From Prolixibacteraceae bacterium JC049 (lineage in GTDB: Bacteria > Bacteroidota > Bacteroidia > Bacteroidales > Prolixibacteraceae): 64,000 bases of DNA. Below are positions 18,444-27,658 of this stretch, in pieces. The stretch's first letter is position 1. Every line of letters begins with the position of its first letter. The stretch lies in NCBI GenBank assembly GCA_023369685.1, contig SACZ01000009.1, positions 35,642 through 99,641 on the forward strand. Reading direction: 5' to 3'. A program made the position numbers and the translations under genes. The notes below the pieces were generated by a model. It made no database searches. It saw nothing but the letters and a program-made list of their open reading frames with translations, and was not told the DNA's origin.

Positions 18444-21152
18444 ATGAGAACACAATTTATACTATTAATACTGAGTTTGTTTGCCATTAATACCTTTGCG
18501 CAACGAACAACAGTTATCGGTAAGGTAATTGACGCTAAAACTGGTGAGCCTTTGCCTTCGGCCACAGTAATTGATGAGAAGAAAAATGGAACTACTACTG
18601 ATCTTGACGGACACTTCAAGATACAGATTGATCATACTCAACCCAACTTAAAACTTACGTTTAGTTTTATAGGCTACATTACAGTTGTCAATGAATTTAC
18701 CGCCAACTCTAGCCGGGTAAACATTGGAACAATTAAACTGGCCGAGGATATAAAGAGTTTAGGTGAGGTTGTTGTTGCTGGTAAGGCTCCAATAGCGCGA
18801 CAGAAAGGGGACACACTTTCATTTAATGCCTCTTCGGTAAAAGTTCATAACGAAGCCAAAGGAACCAACCTGATAAAGAAACTTCCTGGCTTTTCAGTGA
18901 AAAACCATAAAATTGAGACACAGGGAGAACAGGTAAAAAAGATATATGTAAATGGAAAACCTTTCTTCGAGGATGATCCACAAAGTGCACTAAATGCACT
19001 ACCGGCAGATGTAATTAAAAACATTGAGTTATTTGATGATTACGGCGAAGTAGCATCATTTACCGGATATGCCAGTGGGAATAGCGTTAAGGCTATTAAT
19101 ATCGTTACTAAAGCATCGTTTAAGAATAAAACCTTAGGACAATACTCGGCCGGAATAGGTAGCGACAACCGTTACAACATGGAAGGTAATACAATGATTA
19201 CCAAGGGGAATCATGACCTTTCATTTATATTTGAACGCAATAACATCAATAAAAGCAATACCGATTTATCTGATTTTAAATCGTTTGAAGCACAGATAGC
19301 AGCCAAAGCGGCTAAAGAGTTGAGTAGCCAGCCTCAAAGTTTCGGAGAACAAACTATTCGTAGTTTCGGGGTGAATTACAATTTCCATCCCAATGCTCAA
19401 CACGAATTGGCTGCCAACTACACAATGGGAACCATTAAGAATGAACTGAACCAATTCACCATTCAAAATCATCAGGATGTTCTCCAGTACAACTATTTCG
19501 ATACTTTAAACACCGAATCGAAGCTTCATAAACTCAGTTTGAAATATACTTACGAACCAAGTAGGTTCAATAAATACATTATCAGCGAGAAGCTTTTTGT
19601 GATGGATGGCAGCGCAGAGAATAAATACAACCGCTCGGCATTGGTTTATTCCGATCCATTAAGTACTTCCGGCACGCAACAAAGCGTAGAAAACAGTGCT
19701 ATCAAATCGAAATCGAACATGATTTGGCTACACAACTTTGGAGACAGCGGACGCTCACTAACCGCTATTGGAGCAGTAAATATTAACAACGACAAAAGCG
19801 ATCAGGTGCTTGTTTCCCATACAGATAAATATATTCTGCTAAACGATATGTTTTCTGATACAGTGAGCTATTCCACCGATCAGCAAGAACACAGTAATTT
19901 GAATGATAATATGGCTTTACTGCGAGTTTCGTATAAAGAGCCACTGAGCATGCTTACTAATTTAAATTTCGTAGCCAGTAGTTCCTACTCATGGGGAAAT
20001 GCACAAAAAGATGTTTTCTTATTCGATCCTGTAAGTAGCTCCTACCAAAATATAAACAACGATTTGTCCAGTCACTTAAAAACCAATTATTGGGTAAATA
20101 AAGCCGAACTGGGCTACAGTTCATTTAGCTTAAAACTTATTTTCAATGCAGGAGTTGCTTTTGAAAATGCTCAGTTGCAAGATCAGCTGTATACGCCAGA
20201 AGCAACAGAACGAACATACGAGAACAATGCATTGCTACCATTTATATTTGGTCGCTACTACATTAATGCAGATCAGAACCTTACTTTTTTTGCAAGAACT
20301 AAAACCAGTCTACCGTCGACTACTCAATTGCAACCAACGGTAAATGTTACCAACCCATTGCAGGTAACAACAGGTAATCCCGATTTAAAAGCAGGCACGC
20401 AATATATTGCTATGCTACGCTACTTATATACCATGAGTGAAACATCGAAATACCTGTCGATATATGGGTTTTACCGCTATGGTCATCAATTTATTGGTCA
20501 GGAAAGCTTTTACCTGAAGGAGCCGGAAACATTGTTTGGATCTAACCTATCTGTTGGAACCAATGTTACTCGTCCGGTGAACCTTAATGGCTTTCATAGC
20601 ATTATTTCAGGATTAGATTACTCATTTCCCATTAATCCAATACGCTGTAATATTAATTCGGGATTGAGGTATACTTATAACGAAATTCCAACCCGTTTAG
20701 AAGAGGTCGACCTGAAAGCCCGGAATCATCAGGCCAGTGCTAATATTGCTATTGCCAGTAACATCTCTCAGAAAGTAGATTTCTTCATCTCTGGCAGCAG
20801 CTCTTACAATCATGCTTCCAATACCGAAAATGATAGCACTACAGAATACCTGACCAATGAAATATCTGCAGACTTAAATTTTGATATCTGGCGAGGAATT
20901 AAACTACAAGCCAGTTACCAATACAATCATTTTAACTATTTCGACAAAGCAGAAAATCAGGAATTCAGTCTACTTAACCTTTCTGTTGGAAAAAGTTTTT
21001 GGAAGGAAAAAGCCAGTCTTAACCTAAAGATGTACGATGTACTCAATCAGAATAAAGGAGTAACGTTTAACTTTCAGGAGACGTATACTGAGAACATTGT
21101 TTCCAATGCTCTTCAACAGTATGTTATGCTTTCGTTTAACTACAAATTTTAA
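18444..21152 (+). CDS. Outer-membrane beta-barrel protein, TonB-receptor-like
   Basis: 902 residues. It has a signal peptide ending NTFAQ, a CarboxypepD_reg-like domain at about 20-105 (VIGKVIDAKTGEPLPSATV...TTDLDGHF), a plug-like region at about 110-230 (LIKKLPGFSVKN...VYVNGKPFFEDDPQSALNALPADVIKNIELFDDY), and a long barrel of the OMP_b-brl_3 type ending in YVMLSFNYKF. The plug lacks the usual RG-rich TonB-dependent motif, so it may be a barrel of the TonB-independent-looking subgroup. It is divergent from the LytTR system and cotranscribed with the DUF6515 gene. Confidence 0.8.
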   Translation: MRTQFILLILSLFAINTFAQRTTVIGKVIDAKTGEPLPSATVIDEKKNGTTTDLDGHFKIQIDHTQPNLKLTFSFIGYITVVNEFTANSSRVNIGTIKLAEDIKSLGEVVVAGKAPIARQKGDTLSFNASSVKVHNEAKGTNLIKKLPGFSVKNHKIETQGEQVKKIYVNGKPFFEDDPQSALNALPADVIKNIELFDDYGEVASFTGYASGNSVKAINIVTKASFKNKTLGQYSAGIGSDNRYNMEGNTMITKGNHDLSFIFERNNINKSNTDLSDFKSFEAQIAAKAAKELSSQPQSFGEQTIRSFGVNYNFHPNAQHELAANYTMGTIKNELNQFTIQNHQDVLQYNYFDTLNTESKLHKLSLKYTYEPSRFNKYIISEKLFVMDGSAENKYNRSALVYSDPLSTSGTQQSVENSAIKSKSNMIWLHNFGDSGRSLTAIGAVNINNDKSDQVLVSHTDKYILLNDMFSDTVSYSTDQQEHSNLNDNMALLRVSYKEPLSMLTNLNFVASSSYSWGNAQKDVFLFDPVSSSYQNINNDLSSHLKTNYWVNKAELGYSSFSLKLIFNAGVAFENAQLQDQLYTPEATERTYENNALLPFIFGRYYINADQNLTFFARTKTSLPSTTQLQPTVNVTNPLQVTTGNPDLKAGTQYIAMLRYLYTMSETSKYLSIYGFYRYGHQFIGQESFYLKEPETLFGSNLSVGTNVTRPVNLNGFHSIISGLDYSFPINPIRCNINSGLRYTYNEIPTRLEEVDLKARNHQASANIAIASNISQKVDFFISGSSSYNHASNTENDSTTEYLTNEISADLNFDIWRGIKLQASYQYNHFNYFDKAENQEFSLLNLSVGKSFWKEKASLNLKMYDVLNQNKGVTFNFQETYTENIVSNALQQYVMLSFNYKF

Positions 21153-21263
21153 TGATCAGGCTGTTGGTTGAAAACAATAGGTTATTGGTTGAATAGCTGA
21201 CAAGACAAAGAGACAGAGAATATATTTTTGAAATAGAAATTAGAACAATAAAAAGATAGACAA

Positions 21264-21641
21264 ATGAAACAATTACTATTAACAATGGCCATTATTCTGG
21301 GAGTAGGATTGGGCTCTTATGCACAGCAAGCAGAAAAAGAACTTCCACCAGCCAAAGAGCGTGCAGAAATGCAAACGGCTATTATGAAAGAAAAAATGGA
21401 GTTAACAGATGATCAGGAAGTGCAGGTAATGGAAGTAAACCTAAGAGCTGCCAAACGCATGGATGAGATGAAGCAACTTACTGATAAAATGAAAAAATTC
21501 AAGACTTTTCGTTCAATCATTTCTGAAAAGGATAAAGCATTAAAGAAAATATTGACCAAAGAGCAGTTCAAGATGTATGAAAAGAGCAAAAAAGAAATGA
21601 AGAAGCTGCTAAAAGAGAAAAGTAAGGAGCGTAAAAAATAA
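21264..21641 (+). CDS. Small helical exported protein, paralog of 339-737
   Basis: 125 residues with a signal peptide ending GSYAQ. The mature chain is all-helical and charged (PPAKERAEMQTAIMKEKMELTDDQEV) with a Lys-rich tail. The overall plan recalls Spy/CpxP-like periplasmic proteins, but the family is not certain. It is clearly homologous to the lipoprotein at 339-737, except that this copy lacks the lipid-Cys. A terminator follows directly. Confidence 0.72.
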   Translation: MKQLLLTMAIILGVGLGSYAQQAEKELPPAKERAEMQTAIMKEKMELTDDQEVQVMEVNLRAAKRMDEMKQLTDKMKKFKTFRSIISEKDKALKKILTKEQFKMYEKSKKEMKKLLKEKSKERKK

Positions 21642-21672
21642 TTATTAGTCAATCAATATCAGACTATCATCC

Positions 21673-21705
21673 AAGGTCTTTCGTCAATCGAAAGGCCTTT
21701 TTTAA
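21673..21705 (+). terminator. Rho-independent terminator
   Basis: AAGGTCTTTCG pairs with CGAAAGGCCTT (one G-T pair) around a 4-base loop and is followed by a T-run. It closes the small helical protein gene. Confidence 0.8.
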
Positions 21706-21805
21706 TATCCATCAGAAATAAAATTTAATTTTTTTCAATTTTTGATGTAACACTTTTCGTTTTTTAAGGTCTCCATTATAAACACCATCAAAAACTATTG
21801 AAGAA

Positions 21806-22357
21806 ATGAAGTACACATTATCCATTCTGTTCATTTTTGTTTGCAGCTTTTTTGCAAAAGCACAACAAAACCCGATCAACTATTATTTCGACGAATATAA
21901 ACACCTGGATGGGGTTACAACCGTATCTGTTCCTCGTCCGCTGATTTGGCTGGCTACCTTTTTTGTCGACGAAGATGAAGACCAAGAGACCAAAGAGATA
22001 TTAAGGCAAATTAATTCGGTAAAAGTAATTACCATTGAAAATGCCAGGTTAAACAAAGAGATCAACTTTTTGGAAGATCTAAAAAGAATGAAGGAAAGTA
22101 AGTCGTTCAAAAGAAAATATGAAGAGCTACTGACCGTAAAAGAAAAAAATGAAGAGGTCGCTATTTATTGTCACGAGAAAAGTTCGGGCAAAATTGGAGA
22201 ACTACTACTGGTTGTTCACGACGGTGAAAATACAGCTGTTCGAATTAAAGGCAATTTGGATCCCAAGATACTTTCGTCCTTAAACAAATCGATGAAAGTA
22301 GATGGCATGGAGCATTTTGGCAAACTGGATCATTCCAAAAAAGTTGCAAAAAAATGA
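21806..22357 (+). CDS. DUF4252 family exported protein (first copy)
   Basis: 183 residues with a signal peptide ending AKAQQ. The DUF4252 pattern covers the mature part: FDEYKHLDGVTTVSVPRPLIWLA, INSVKVITIENARLNKEINFLEDL, YEELLTVKEKNEEVAIYCHEK and GELLLVVHDGENTAVRIKGNLD. DUF4252 proteins are periplasmic or lipid-anchored with unknown function. Its stop overlaps the sigma factor start (ATGA), so the two are translationally coupled. A second DUF4252 protein ends the same operon. Confidence 0.82.
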   Translation: MKYTLSILFIFVCSFFAKAQQNPINYYFDEYKHLDGVTTVSVPRPLIWLATFFVDEDEDQETKEILRQINSVKVITIENARLNKEINFLEDLKRMKESKSFKRKYEELLTVKEKNEEVAIYCHEKSSGKIGELLLVVHDGENTAVRIKGNLDPKILSSLNKSMKVDGMEHFGKLDHSKKVAKK

Positions 22358-22887
22358 ACGAGCAGCAATTCAAGGAGCAAGTCATCCCACTGAATAGCCG
22401 GTTGTTAAAAATTGCACTGCGGTTCAATTACGACATCGATTGGGCCAAGGATATTGTCCAGGATGTTTATCTGACACTATGGAAACGCAGAGACAAATTG
22501 AACGAGGTAAAAAGTATTGAAGCTTATGCTGTGCAATCTATACGAAATACTTGTATCGATCGATTAAAAAAACAACGAGTTATGAGTATCGATGAAGTTT
22601 CGATTCAGATTAAGGATGAAGACAGCCAAGTGGAAGTACAAGGAGAAAAGGCTGAACTGGTTCAAAAAATCAGAACGCTGATTCCTCAACTTCCTTATAT
22701 GCAGCAAATGGCCATCACCTTGTGCGATTTGGAGCAGATGAATACCAATGAAGCAGCTAAAGCGCTGGAGGTAAAAGAAGGTACATTACGAGCCAACTTA
22801 TCTCGCGCCAGAAAGAAGATTGTAGATAAACTACAAAAGTGGAGTAATTTTGAGGCAGCGCCTAAGAGTCAAGCATACGTAAAATAG
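22354..22887 (+). CDS. ECF-type RNA polymerase sigma factor
   Basis: 177 residues. Region 2 is at about 8-75 (YDIDWAKDIVQDVYLTLWKRRDKL) and region 4 at about 105-165 (IPQLPYMQQMAITLCDLEQMNTNEAAKALEVKEGTLRANLSRARKKI), the helix-turn-helix that reads the -35 box. It overlaps the upstream DUF4252 gene by 4 bases and precedes a one-TM protein by 5 bases. The arrangement points to a cell-envelope stress or extracytoplasmic regulon that includes the flanking DUF4252 genes. Confidence 0.92.
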   Translation: MNEQQFKEQVIPLNSRLLKIALRFNYDIDWAKDIVQDVYLTLWKRRDKLNEVKSIEAYAVQSIRNTCIDRLKKQRVMSIDEVSIQIKDEDSQVEVQGEKAELVQKIRTLIPQLPYMQQMAITLCDLEQMNTNEAAKALEVKEGTLRANLSRARKKIVDKLQKWSNFEAAPKSQAYVK

Positions 22888-22892
22888 AGGTT

Positions 22893-23438
22893 ATGAATTA
22901 CGAAAGATTAAATACACTTATTACGCTATATTACACGGGAGAGATAAATGTTTCGGAATTAAACGAGTTACGTTTAATGATGAAAAGCGATGAGCTACCC
23001 GAAGAGCTTGAATACGACAAGAAAATTATTCTTGGTTTAGAGCAAACCGCCAACATTGATGTTGAAGATTTAGACATGAGTTCTGAATTAGAAGCTATGA
23101 TTGACGCTCAAATAGAGACAGAACACAAGCGTAGAAAACTAAAATGGCTTAAGCCACTAAGTATTGCTGCTTCGGTATTGGTTATTATTGCTTTCTCCAT
23201 TTTCTACAATCAACCTGTCAAAGACCAACATATTGCTCAATTAGAAGATACTTATAAAACTCCCGAAGAAGCTCATCGGGCTGCAATGCAGATTCTAGGT
23301 TTTGTTGGAGATCAGCTTTCTTCTGGTCAAAAGCATTTAGAAAACATCAACCAAATTGGTCAGGCATTACAACCAGTAAACAATGCTTTGTCCAATTGTC
23401 AAAAAGGAATTAAACAGATAAAAAAGATATTAGAATAA
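22893..23438 (+). CDS. Putative anti-sigma factor with one membrane span
   Basis: 181 residues. The cytoplasmic N-terminus (MNYERLNTLITLYYTGEINVSE...) resembles the short helical domains that grip ECF sigmas. One TM helix lies at about 89-108 (LSIAASVLVIIAFSIFY), and the rest is periplasmic and helical. Function is inferred from position directly behind the sigma gene and from topology. No HxxxCxxC zinc motif is present. Confidence 0.7.
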   Translation: MNYERLNTLITLYYTGEINVSELNELRLMMKSDELPEELEYDKKIILGLEQTANIDVEDLDMSSELEAMIDAQIETEHKRRKLKWLKPLSIAASVLVIIAFSIFYNQPVKDQHIAQLEDTYKTPEEAHRAAMQILGFVGDQLSSGQKHLENINQIGQALQPVNNALSNCQKGIKQIKKILE

Positions 23439-23479
23439 ACAAAAACACATAATTAGTCGAACACTAAAAAACAAAAGTC

Positions 23480-24013
23480 ATGAAAAGGATATTCTTATTA
23501 ATCGCAATCATTCTCCCATTGGGACTTATGGCACAGAACAGTGCTATCGATAAACTATTCGATAAATACTCTGGACAAGATGGTTTTACCACTGTAAATA
23601 TCTCAGGTAAACTTCTTGCTCTTGCCAGTCAATTCGAAAATGATGATCCTACAGCCAAAGAGATGCTTCAGAATATTACTGGTATTCGGGTACTTGCTGT
23701 AGAAGATGAAAGCTTAAACAAAGAGCTAAACTTCGTAAAAGAACTGAAAAAAGATGGAATGTTCAGAAATATTTCAAAAGAATACGAGCTTCTGCTTGAT
23801 ATAAAAGAAAAAGATCAAATAGTAAAAATGTTTGTAAAAGAAGCTAAGAATCAGATGATTTCGGAATTACTACTGGTTGTTGGTGGAGACGATAATGCCA
23901 TCGTTGTCATTAACGGTTTAATTTCGTTCAACAACATTTCAAAGCTGGGAAGTACTGTAAACATTGGAGGAATGAAACATCTAAAACAGATAAAAGAGAA
24001 AAAGAAGGAATAA
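23480..24013 (+). CDS. DUF4252 family exported protein (second copy)
   Basis: 177 residues with a signal peptide ending LMAQN. It is homologous to the first protein of this operon: IDKLFDKYSGQDGFTTVNISGKLLALA, ITGIRVLAVEDESLNKELNFVKEL, YELLLDIKEKD and SELLLVVGGDDNAIVVINGL. The pair brackets the sigma/anti-sigma genes, suggesting that they are the regulated output or part of the signal input. A terminator follows. Confidence 0.82.
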   Translation: MKRIFLLIAIILPLGLMAQNSAIDKLFDKYSGQDGFTTVNISGKLLALASQFENDDPTAKEMLQNITGIRVLAVEDESLNKELNFVKELKKDGMFRNISKEYELLLDIKEKDQIVKMFVKEAKNQMISELLLVVGGDDNAIVVINGLISFNNISKLGSTVNIGGMKHLKQIKEKKKE

Positions 24014-24032
24014 GTTTCTTATATAAACATCA

Positions 24033-24064
24033 AAAGCTCATGGAATTACCATGGGCTTTTTTTG
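24033..24064 (+). terminator. Terminator of the DUF4252/sigma operon
   Basis: AAGCTCATGG pairs with CCATGGGCTT around a 5-base loop, then a T-run. It lies about 20 bases after the last DUF4252 stop. Confidence 0.85.
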
Positions 24065-24137
24065 TGCTTCCAGCTCTCCTATTCAATTTAAATCGATATT
24101 TTTATAATGAAAACGCACACATCTGAATCAATTCATT

Positions 24138-25121
24138 ATGAGAAGCTTTCAAATCTTACTATTGCTATTTATTTTCTCTTATTATAGCTGCATTACCAAT
24201 ACTAGTCAAAACAACATAGCCCCTATTAATACTGAAGAAGCTTCGCTAAAGCCGGCATTATTGGGCGAAGGAATAATATCCACTCCACTCTATGAACGAG
24301 ACCTGGCAATATCTCCCAATGGTGATGAAATAGTCTATACACTAGCGGATAATAAACAGGTTGAAAGGTGCTTGGTGATCATACGTAAAGAGTCTGGTAA
24401 ATGGAACTCACCACAAGTGATGAAAATATCAGGGGAATACCACGATATTGAACCATTTTTTTCGTTGAATGGCAATCGACTCTACTTTGCCTCTAACCGA
24501 CCAATATTTAACGATAGCACCCGAAATGATTTCAATATTTGGTATAGTGAAAGAAAGCAAGGTGGCTGGGACAAACCTGTCGCACTTGACTCTACAATTA
24601 ACAGTAGAGGACAAGAATATTATCCTTCCATTGGAAAGTCAGGAGCTCTTTATTTTACGGCATCGCGAAACAATGGAATTGGTCGTGAAGATATCTTTGT
24701 AGCTAAATCTACCAATAACGGATATGAACAGCCACAACCTTTGCCTAAAACAATCAACACCCAAGGCTACGAGTACAATGCATTTATAGCTCCCAATGAA
24801 ACCTATATCATTTTTGGTGCTTATGGTAGAGCTGACAGTTTTGGAGGAGGTGATCTTTATATCAGTTTTAAGGATGAAGCGGGAAAGTGGACTCCTGCAC
24901 AAAATATGGGTCCAACAATAAATACCAAATACCTCGACTACTGCCCATTTGTTGACATCAATTCCGGGATATTATATTTCAGCAACGATCGAATTACATT
25001 ACATGACGATTCCATCAATAACATCAAACAACTAAAGCAATTTGCCAATAGTATTGAAAATGGCTATGGAAATATTTACAAGGTAAACTTCAATAAGGTA
25101 TTGAGCAGCTTAAAGAAGTAG
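24138..25121 (+). CDS. Lipoprotein with PD40/TolB-like beta-propeller
   Basis: 327 residues. The signal ends YYSC, a plausible lipobox. The rest repeats the WD40-like PD40 unit: RDLAISPNGDEIVYTL, HDIEPFFSLNGNRLYFASNR, EYYPSIGKSGALYFTASRNNG, EYNAFIAPNETYIIFGAYGR and LDYCPFVDINSGILYFSNDR. Such propellers in Bacteroidota are often OmpA-associated or orphan surface proteins; the partner here is unknown. It converges with the histidine kinase gene, 6 bases apart. Confidence 0.8.
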   Translation: MRSFQILLLLFIFSYYSCITNTSQNNIAPINTEEASLKPALLGEGIISTPLYERDLAISPNGDEIVYTLADNKQVERCLVIIRKESGKWNSPQVMKISGEYHDIEPFFSLNGNRLYFASNRPIFNDSTRNDFNIWYSERKQGGWDKPVALDSTINSRGQEYYPSIGKSGALYFTASRNNGIGREDIFVAKSTNNGYEQPQPLPKTINTQGYEYNAFIAPNETYIIFGAYGRADSFGGGDLYISFKDEAGKWTPAQNMGPTINTKYLDYCPFVDINSGILYFSNDRITLHDDSINNIKQLKQFANSIENGYGNIYKVNFNKVLSSLKK

Positions 25122-25127
25122 TAACAC

Positions 25128-26987
25128 CTAATTCATAGGAATTGTGAAATAGAAAGTAGTGCCTTCTCCTTCTTTCGACTTCATACAAATGGTGCCGCCT
25201 AACAGTTCTACTAAACTTTTAGATATGGCCAACCCCAAGCCTGTTCCTCCATGTCTTTTTATTTTAGCATCGGTATTTACCTGACGGAATCGATCGAAAA
25301 TGATTTTTTGCTTATTCTCAGGAATACCTACTCCGGTATCTTCTACATAAAACATTATTGTCTCTTCTTTCATTTCATAACCAACAATAATATGTCCGGT
25401 TGAGGTAAACTTGACAGCATTCTCAAGAAGATTTGTAAGTACTTGCTGAAGCCGAATGCTATCGGTAAATAATTTTGTAACCTTATTCATTTCTGGCTTC
25501 TTTATTCTGAAGTCAATAACCTTATCATCATACTGCGCATACAATCGATTAAAGCTTTCTGCTATCAGATTAAGTATCTCCTCCAAATCGCACCATTCTT
25601 TTTCTATATGCAACTGATTGGTCTCAATTTTCGAGATATCAAGAATATCGTTAATTACTCGTAGCAAACCACTTGTGTTCTTCTGAATAATAGACACATA
25701 GTTTATTCTATTCTCCTCTGAAACATCTGGTTCTGCCAGCAACTCGGTAAATCCCAATATAGAATTCATAGGTGTTCTAATTTCATGGGACATATTCGCC
25801 AAAAAAGCCGACTTTAAACGGTTCGATTCCTGAGCTTCCTCAATAGCCAACTCTAACTTTCTATTGGCAGCTGTAATTTCTTCGGTATACTTACTCTCCC
25901 TCTCTGCTCTCAATTTTCTGATATGAATATTAATACTCATCACAACAATGATAACCACTAACAGAATAAGCACAGCAACTGTTAAGATCACAATCTCTTT
26001 ATTCTCTTCAAAAAACTGATAGGGGACATTGATAATTCTGGAATCATTGGGTAAAGTACGTTTATCAATTTCCCACTTCACCAACTGTTCGTAGTCAAAT
26101 ACATTTTCGTACTGTGCGGTTTCTACCGGAATCCGATCAATAGATGTTCCTGCAATTATCTTTTTGGCCATCTGCCCAACTTGACGCCCTTGCCCTGATG
26201 CCGAGATAATGGCTCCACCAATGGCTCCTCTTGTCAGGTAAAAATCCCAAACACAATATATAGGTACCTTGCAATATGGTTCTACATACGAGAACGACTC
26301 TTCATAAGTAAAATACCGTCCTTCTTCATCTCTATTAAAAAGTAAAAACAAAACAACTGCATTCTTATCAATTGCCGCTAATTTATGTTGCAGGTCAGCA
26401 ATACTATTTCCTTTTAACCAACGGTGTGAAAATGTTTTTCTGAACTCTCCTAGGTCAGCATTTACGGCCTCTGTCACCTTATCTCCCGTATTACTATGAT
26501 CAGTAACAAATACAATTTCAGAGAAATTGGGATGGTTATTTCTAATAATCTCCAGAGTTTGCCTGATATCTAAGTTTTCAAATACTCCGGTATAGCTTTC
26601 AGGTGGATTTATAATTGAGTTAACCCCACAAAACAGAGTCGGTATCTTTCCAAATATTTCATCTCTGTATTCCAATAAGAAATCATAGGCATTATTGTCG
26701 CTAGAAATAATTAGATCGAATTCTTTATCGGCATACTTCTCTTGATAGTAATTTTTAAGAATGGTAAAATATTGAGGCGAATAATGTCTTTTGCTGTCCA
26801 TATCTTCAATAAATATGGAGCACACAGAATCGTTTGCCAATTCACTTTTAATACTTCCAACAATAGAATCAGTCCAACTTAATCCATTGTGATATGAGTT
26901 TAATAGCAAGATGTTTTTCTGCTTCACTGTGAATCCACAAAGTGAACAAAAAACAAGTACTAATAATAGGGATAACCTTACTTTCAT
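25128..26987 (-). CDS. Membrane sensor histidine kinase with ABC substrate-binding-like sensor domain
   Basis: 619 residues. A signal or anchor helix at 1-20 is followed by a periplasmic domain at about 24-325 resembling ABC transporter substrate-binding proteins (KNILLLNSYHNGLSWTDSIVGSIKSEL, DLIISSDNNAYDFLLEYRDEIFGKIPTLFCGVN). A TM helix lies at about 335-358 with a coiled coil behind it. The HisKA domain has its His in FLANMSHEIRTPMNSILGF; the HATPase domain has LTNLLENAVKFT, DTGVGIPE and GGTGLGLAISK. There is no receiver or Hpt domain and no response regulator nearby, so its output partner is encoded elsewhere. Confidence 0.88.
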   Translation of the reverse strand: MKVRLSLLLVLVFCSLCGFTVKQKNILLLNSYHNGLSWTDSIVGSIKSELANDSVCSIFIEDMDSKRHYSPQYFTILKNYYQEKYADKEFDLIISSDNNAYDFLLEYRDEIFGKIPTLFCGVNSIINPPESYTGVFENLDIRQTLEIIRNNHPNFSEIVFVTDHSNTGDKVTEAVNADLGEFRKTFSHRWLKGNSIADLQHKLAAIDKNAVVLFLLFNRDEEGRYFTYEESFSYVEPYCKVPIYCVWDFYLTRGAIGGAIISASGQGRQVGQMAKKIIAGTSIDRIPVETAQYENVFDYEQLVKWEIDKRTLPNDSRIINVPYQFFEENKEIVILTVAVLILLVVIIVVMSINIHIRKLRAERESKYTEEITAANRKLELAIEEAQESNRLKSAFLANMSHEIRTPMNSILGFTELLAEPDVSEENRINYVSIIQKNTSGLLRVINDILDISKIETNQLHIEKEWCDLEEILNLIAESFNRLYAQYDDKVIDFRIKKPEMNKVTKLFTDSIRLQQVLTNLLENAVKFTSTGHIIVGYEMKEETIMFYVEDTGVGIPENKQKIIFDRFRQVNTDAKIKRHGGTGLGLAISKSLVELLGGTICMKSKEGEGTTFYFTIPMN

Positions 26988-27120
26988 TTGAGAGTGAGTC
27001 GATCTGTTTAGTTTTAGAATTATCTTGTATTAACGGAAATAAATGAAACGAAGATTCACTTTTAAGACTGTATATTGATAAAAGTCTCAGATGCTTACTT
27101 TAAATAACCTCAACGTTCCA

Positions 27121-27525
27121 CTAAACACACAATTGAATAATATTCTTTATCTCTTTCATCTTATTTATCCTCTCCATAGAAAAAGTCTGATCTTGCTTTT
27201 CGCACAGTTCCAGAAGTAGCAATGCCTTTTGTAAATGCTTCTTTTCGTTAGACGACTTATAAATAACCTCTGCTAAAAGCTCTGTATTCATGGTAGTCAT
27301 ACCCTCAAACTTCATCAAATATTCACTAACAGATGCTTCATCAAGTGTTATAAAATACTCTAAGTCGAACCCGATTTCTTCCTGCAAAACTTTATTGGCA
27401 TTTTCAATATTATCTGAAGCTATAGATTCTGTTTCGTCTTTTTTCTTTTTAAGTTGCCCCAGAATTCCTCTTAACAGAATACCTATTTTTTCTATTTCTC
27501 TTAGCAATAAGTCTCGTTGTGCCAT
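27121..27525 (-). CDS. Small helical cytoplasmic protein of unknown function
   Basis: 134 residues, all-helical by appearance, with no signal or TM segment. The N-terminus (MAQRDLLLREIEKIGILLRGILGQLKKKK) is an amphipathic basic helix. I vaguely associate this start with the DUF6483-type family but am not sure. It stands alone on the minus strand between the kinase gene and a terminator at 27604. Confidence 0.55.
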   Translation of the reverse strand: MAQRDLLLREIEKIGILLRGILGQLKKKKDETESIASDNIENANKVLQEEIGFDLEYFITLDEASVSEYLMKFEGMTTMNTELLAEVIYKSSNEKKHLQKALLLLELCEKQDQTFSMERINKMKEIKNIIQLCV

Positions 27526-27603
27526 TTTCCCTTAATTTTCGTTGATTACATGCAGTTTATTAAAGATACTTATTTAGCCTGACTATCTATCTGCTTTGCA
27601 TAA

Positions 27604-27636
27604 AAAAAGCCGTTCCTAATAAAAGAAACGGCTTTT
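27604..27636 (-). terminator. Terminator of the 1159-residue protein gene
   Basis: AAAAGCCGTT and AACGGCTTTT pair around a loop of about 14 bases. Read on the minus strand the hairpin is followed by a T-run, about 20 bases after the stop at 27659. Confidence 0.8.
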
Positions 27637-27658
27637 GAATATCTATTGTAAGTACTTA

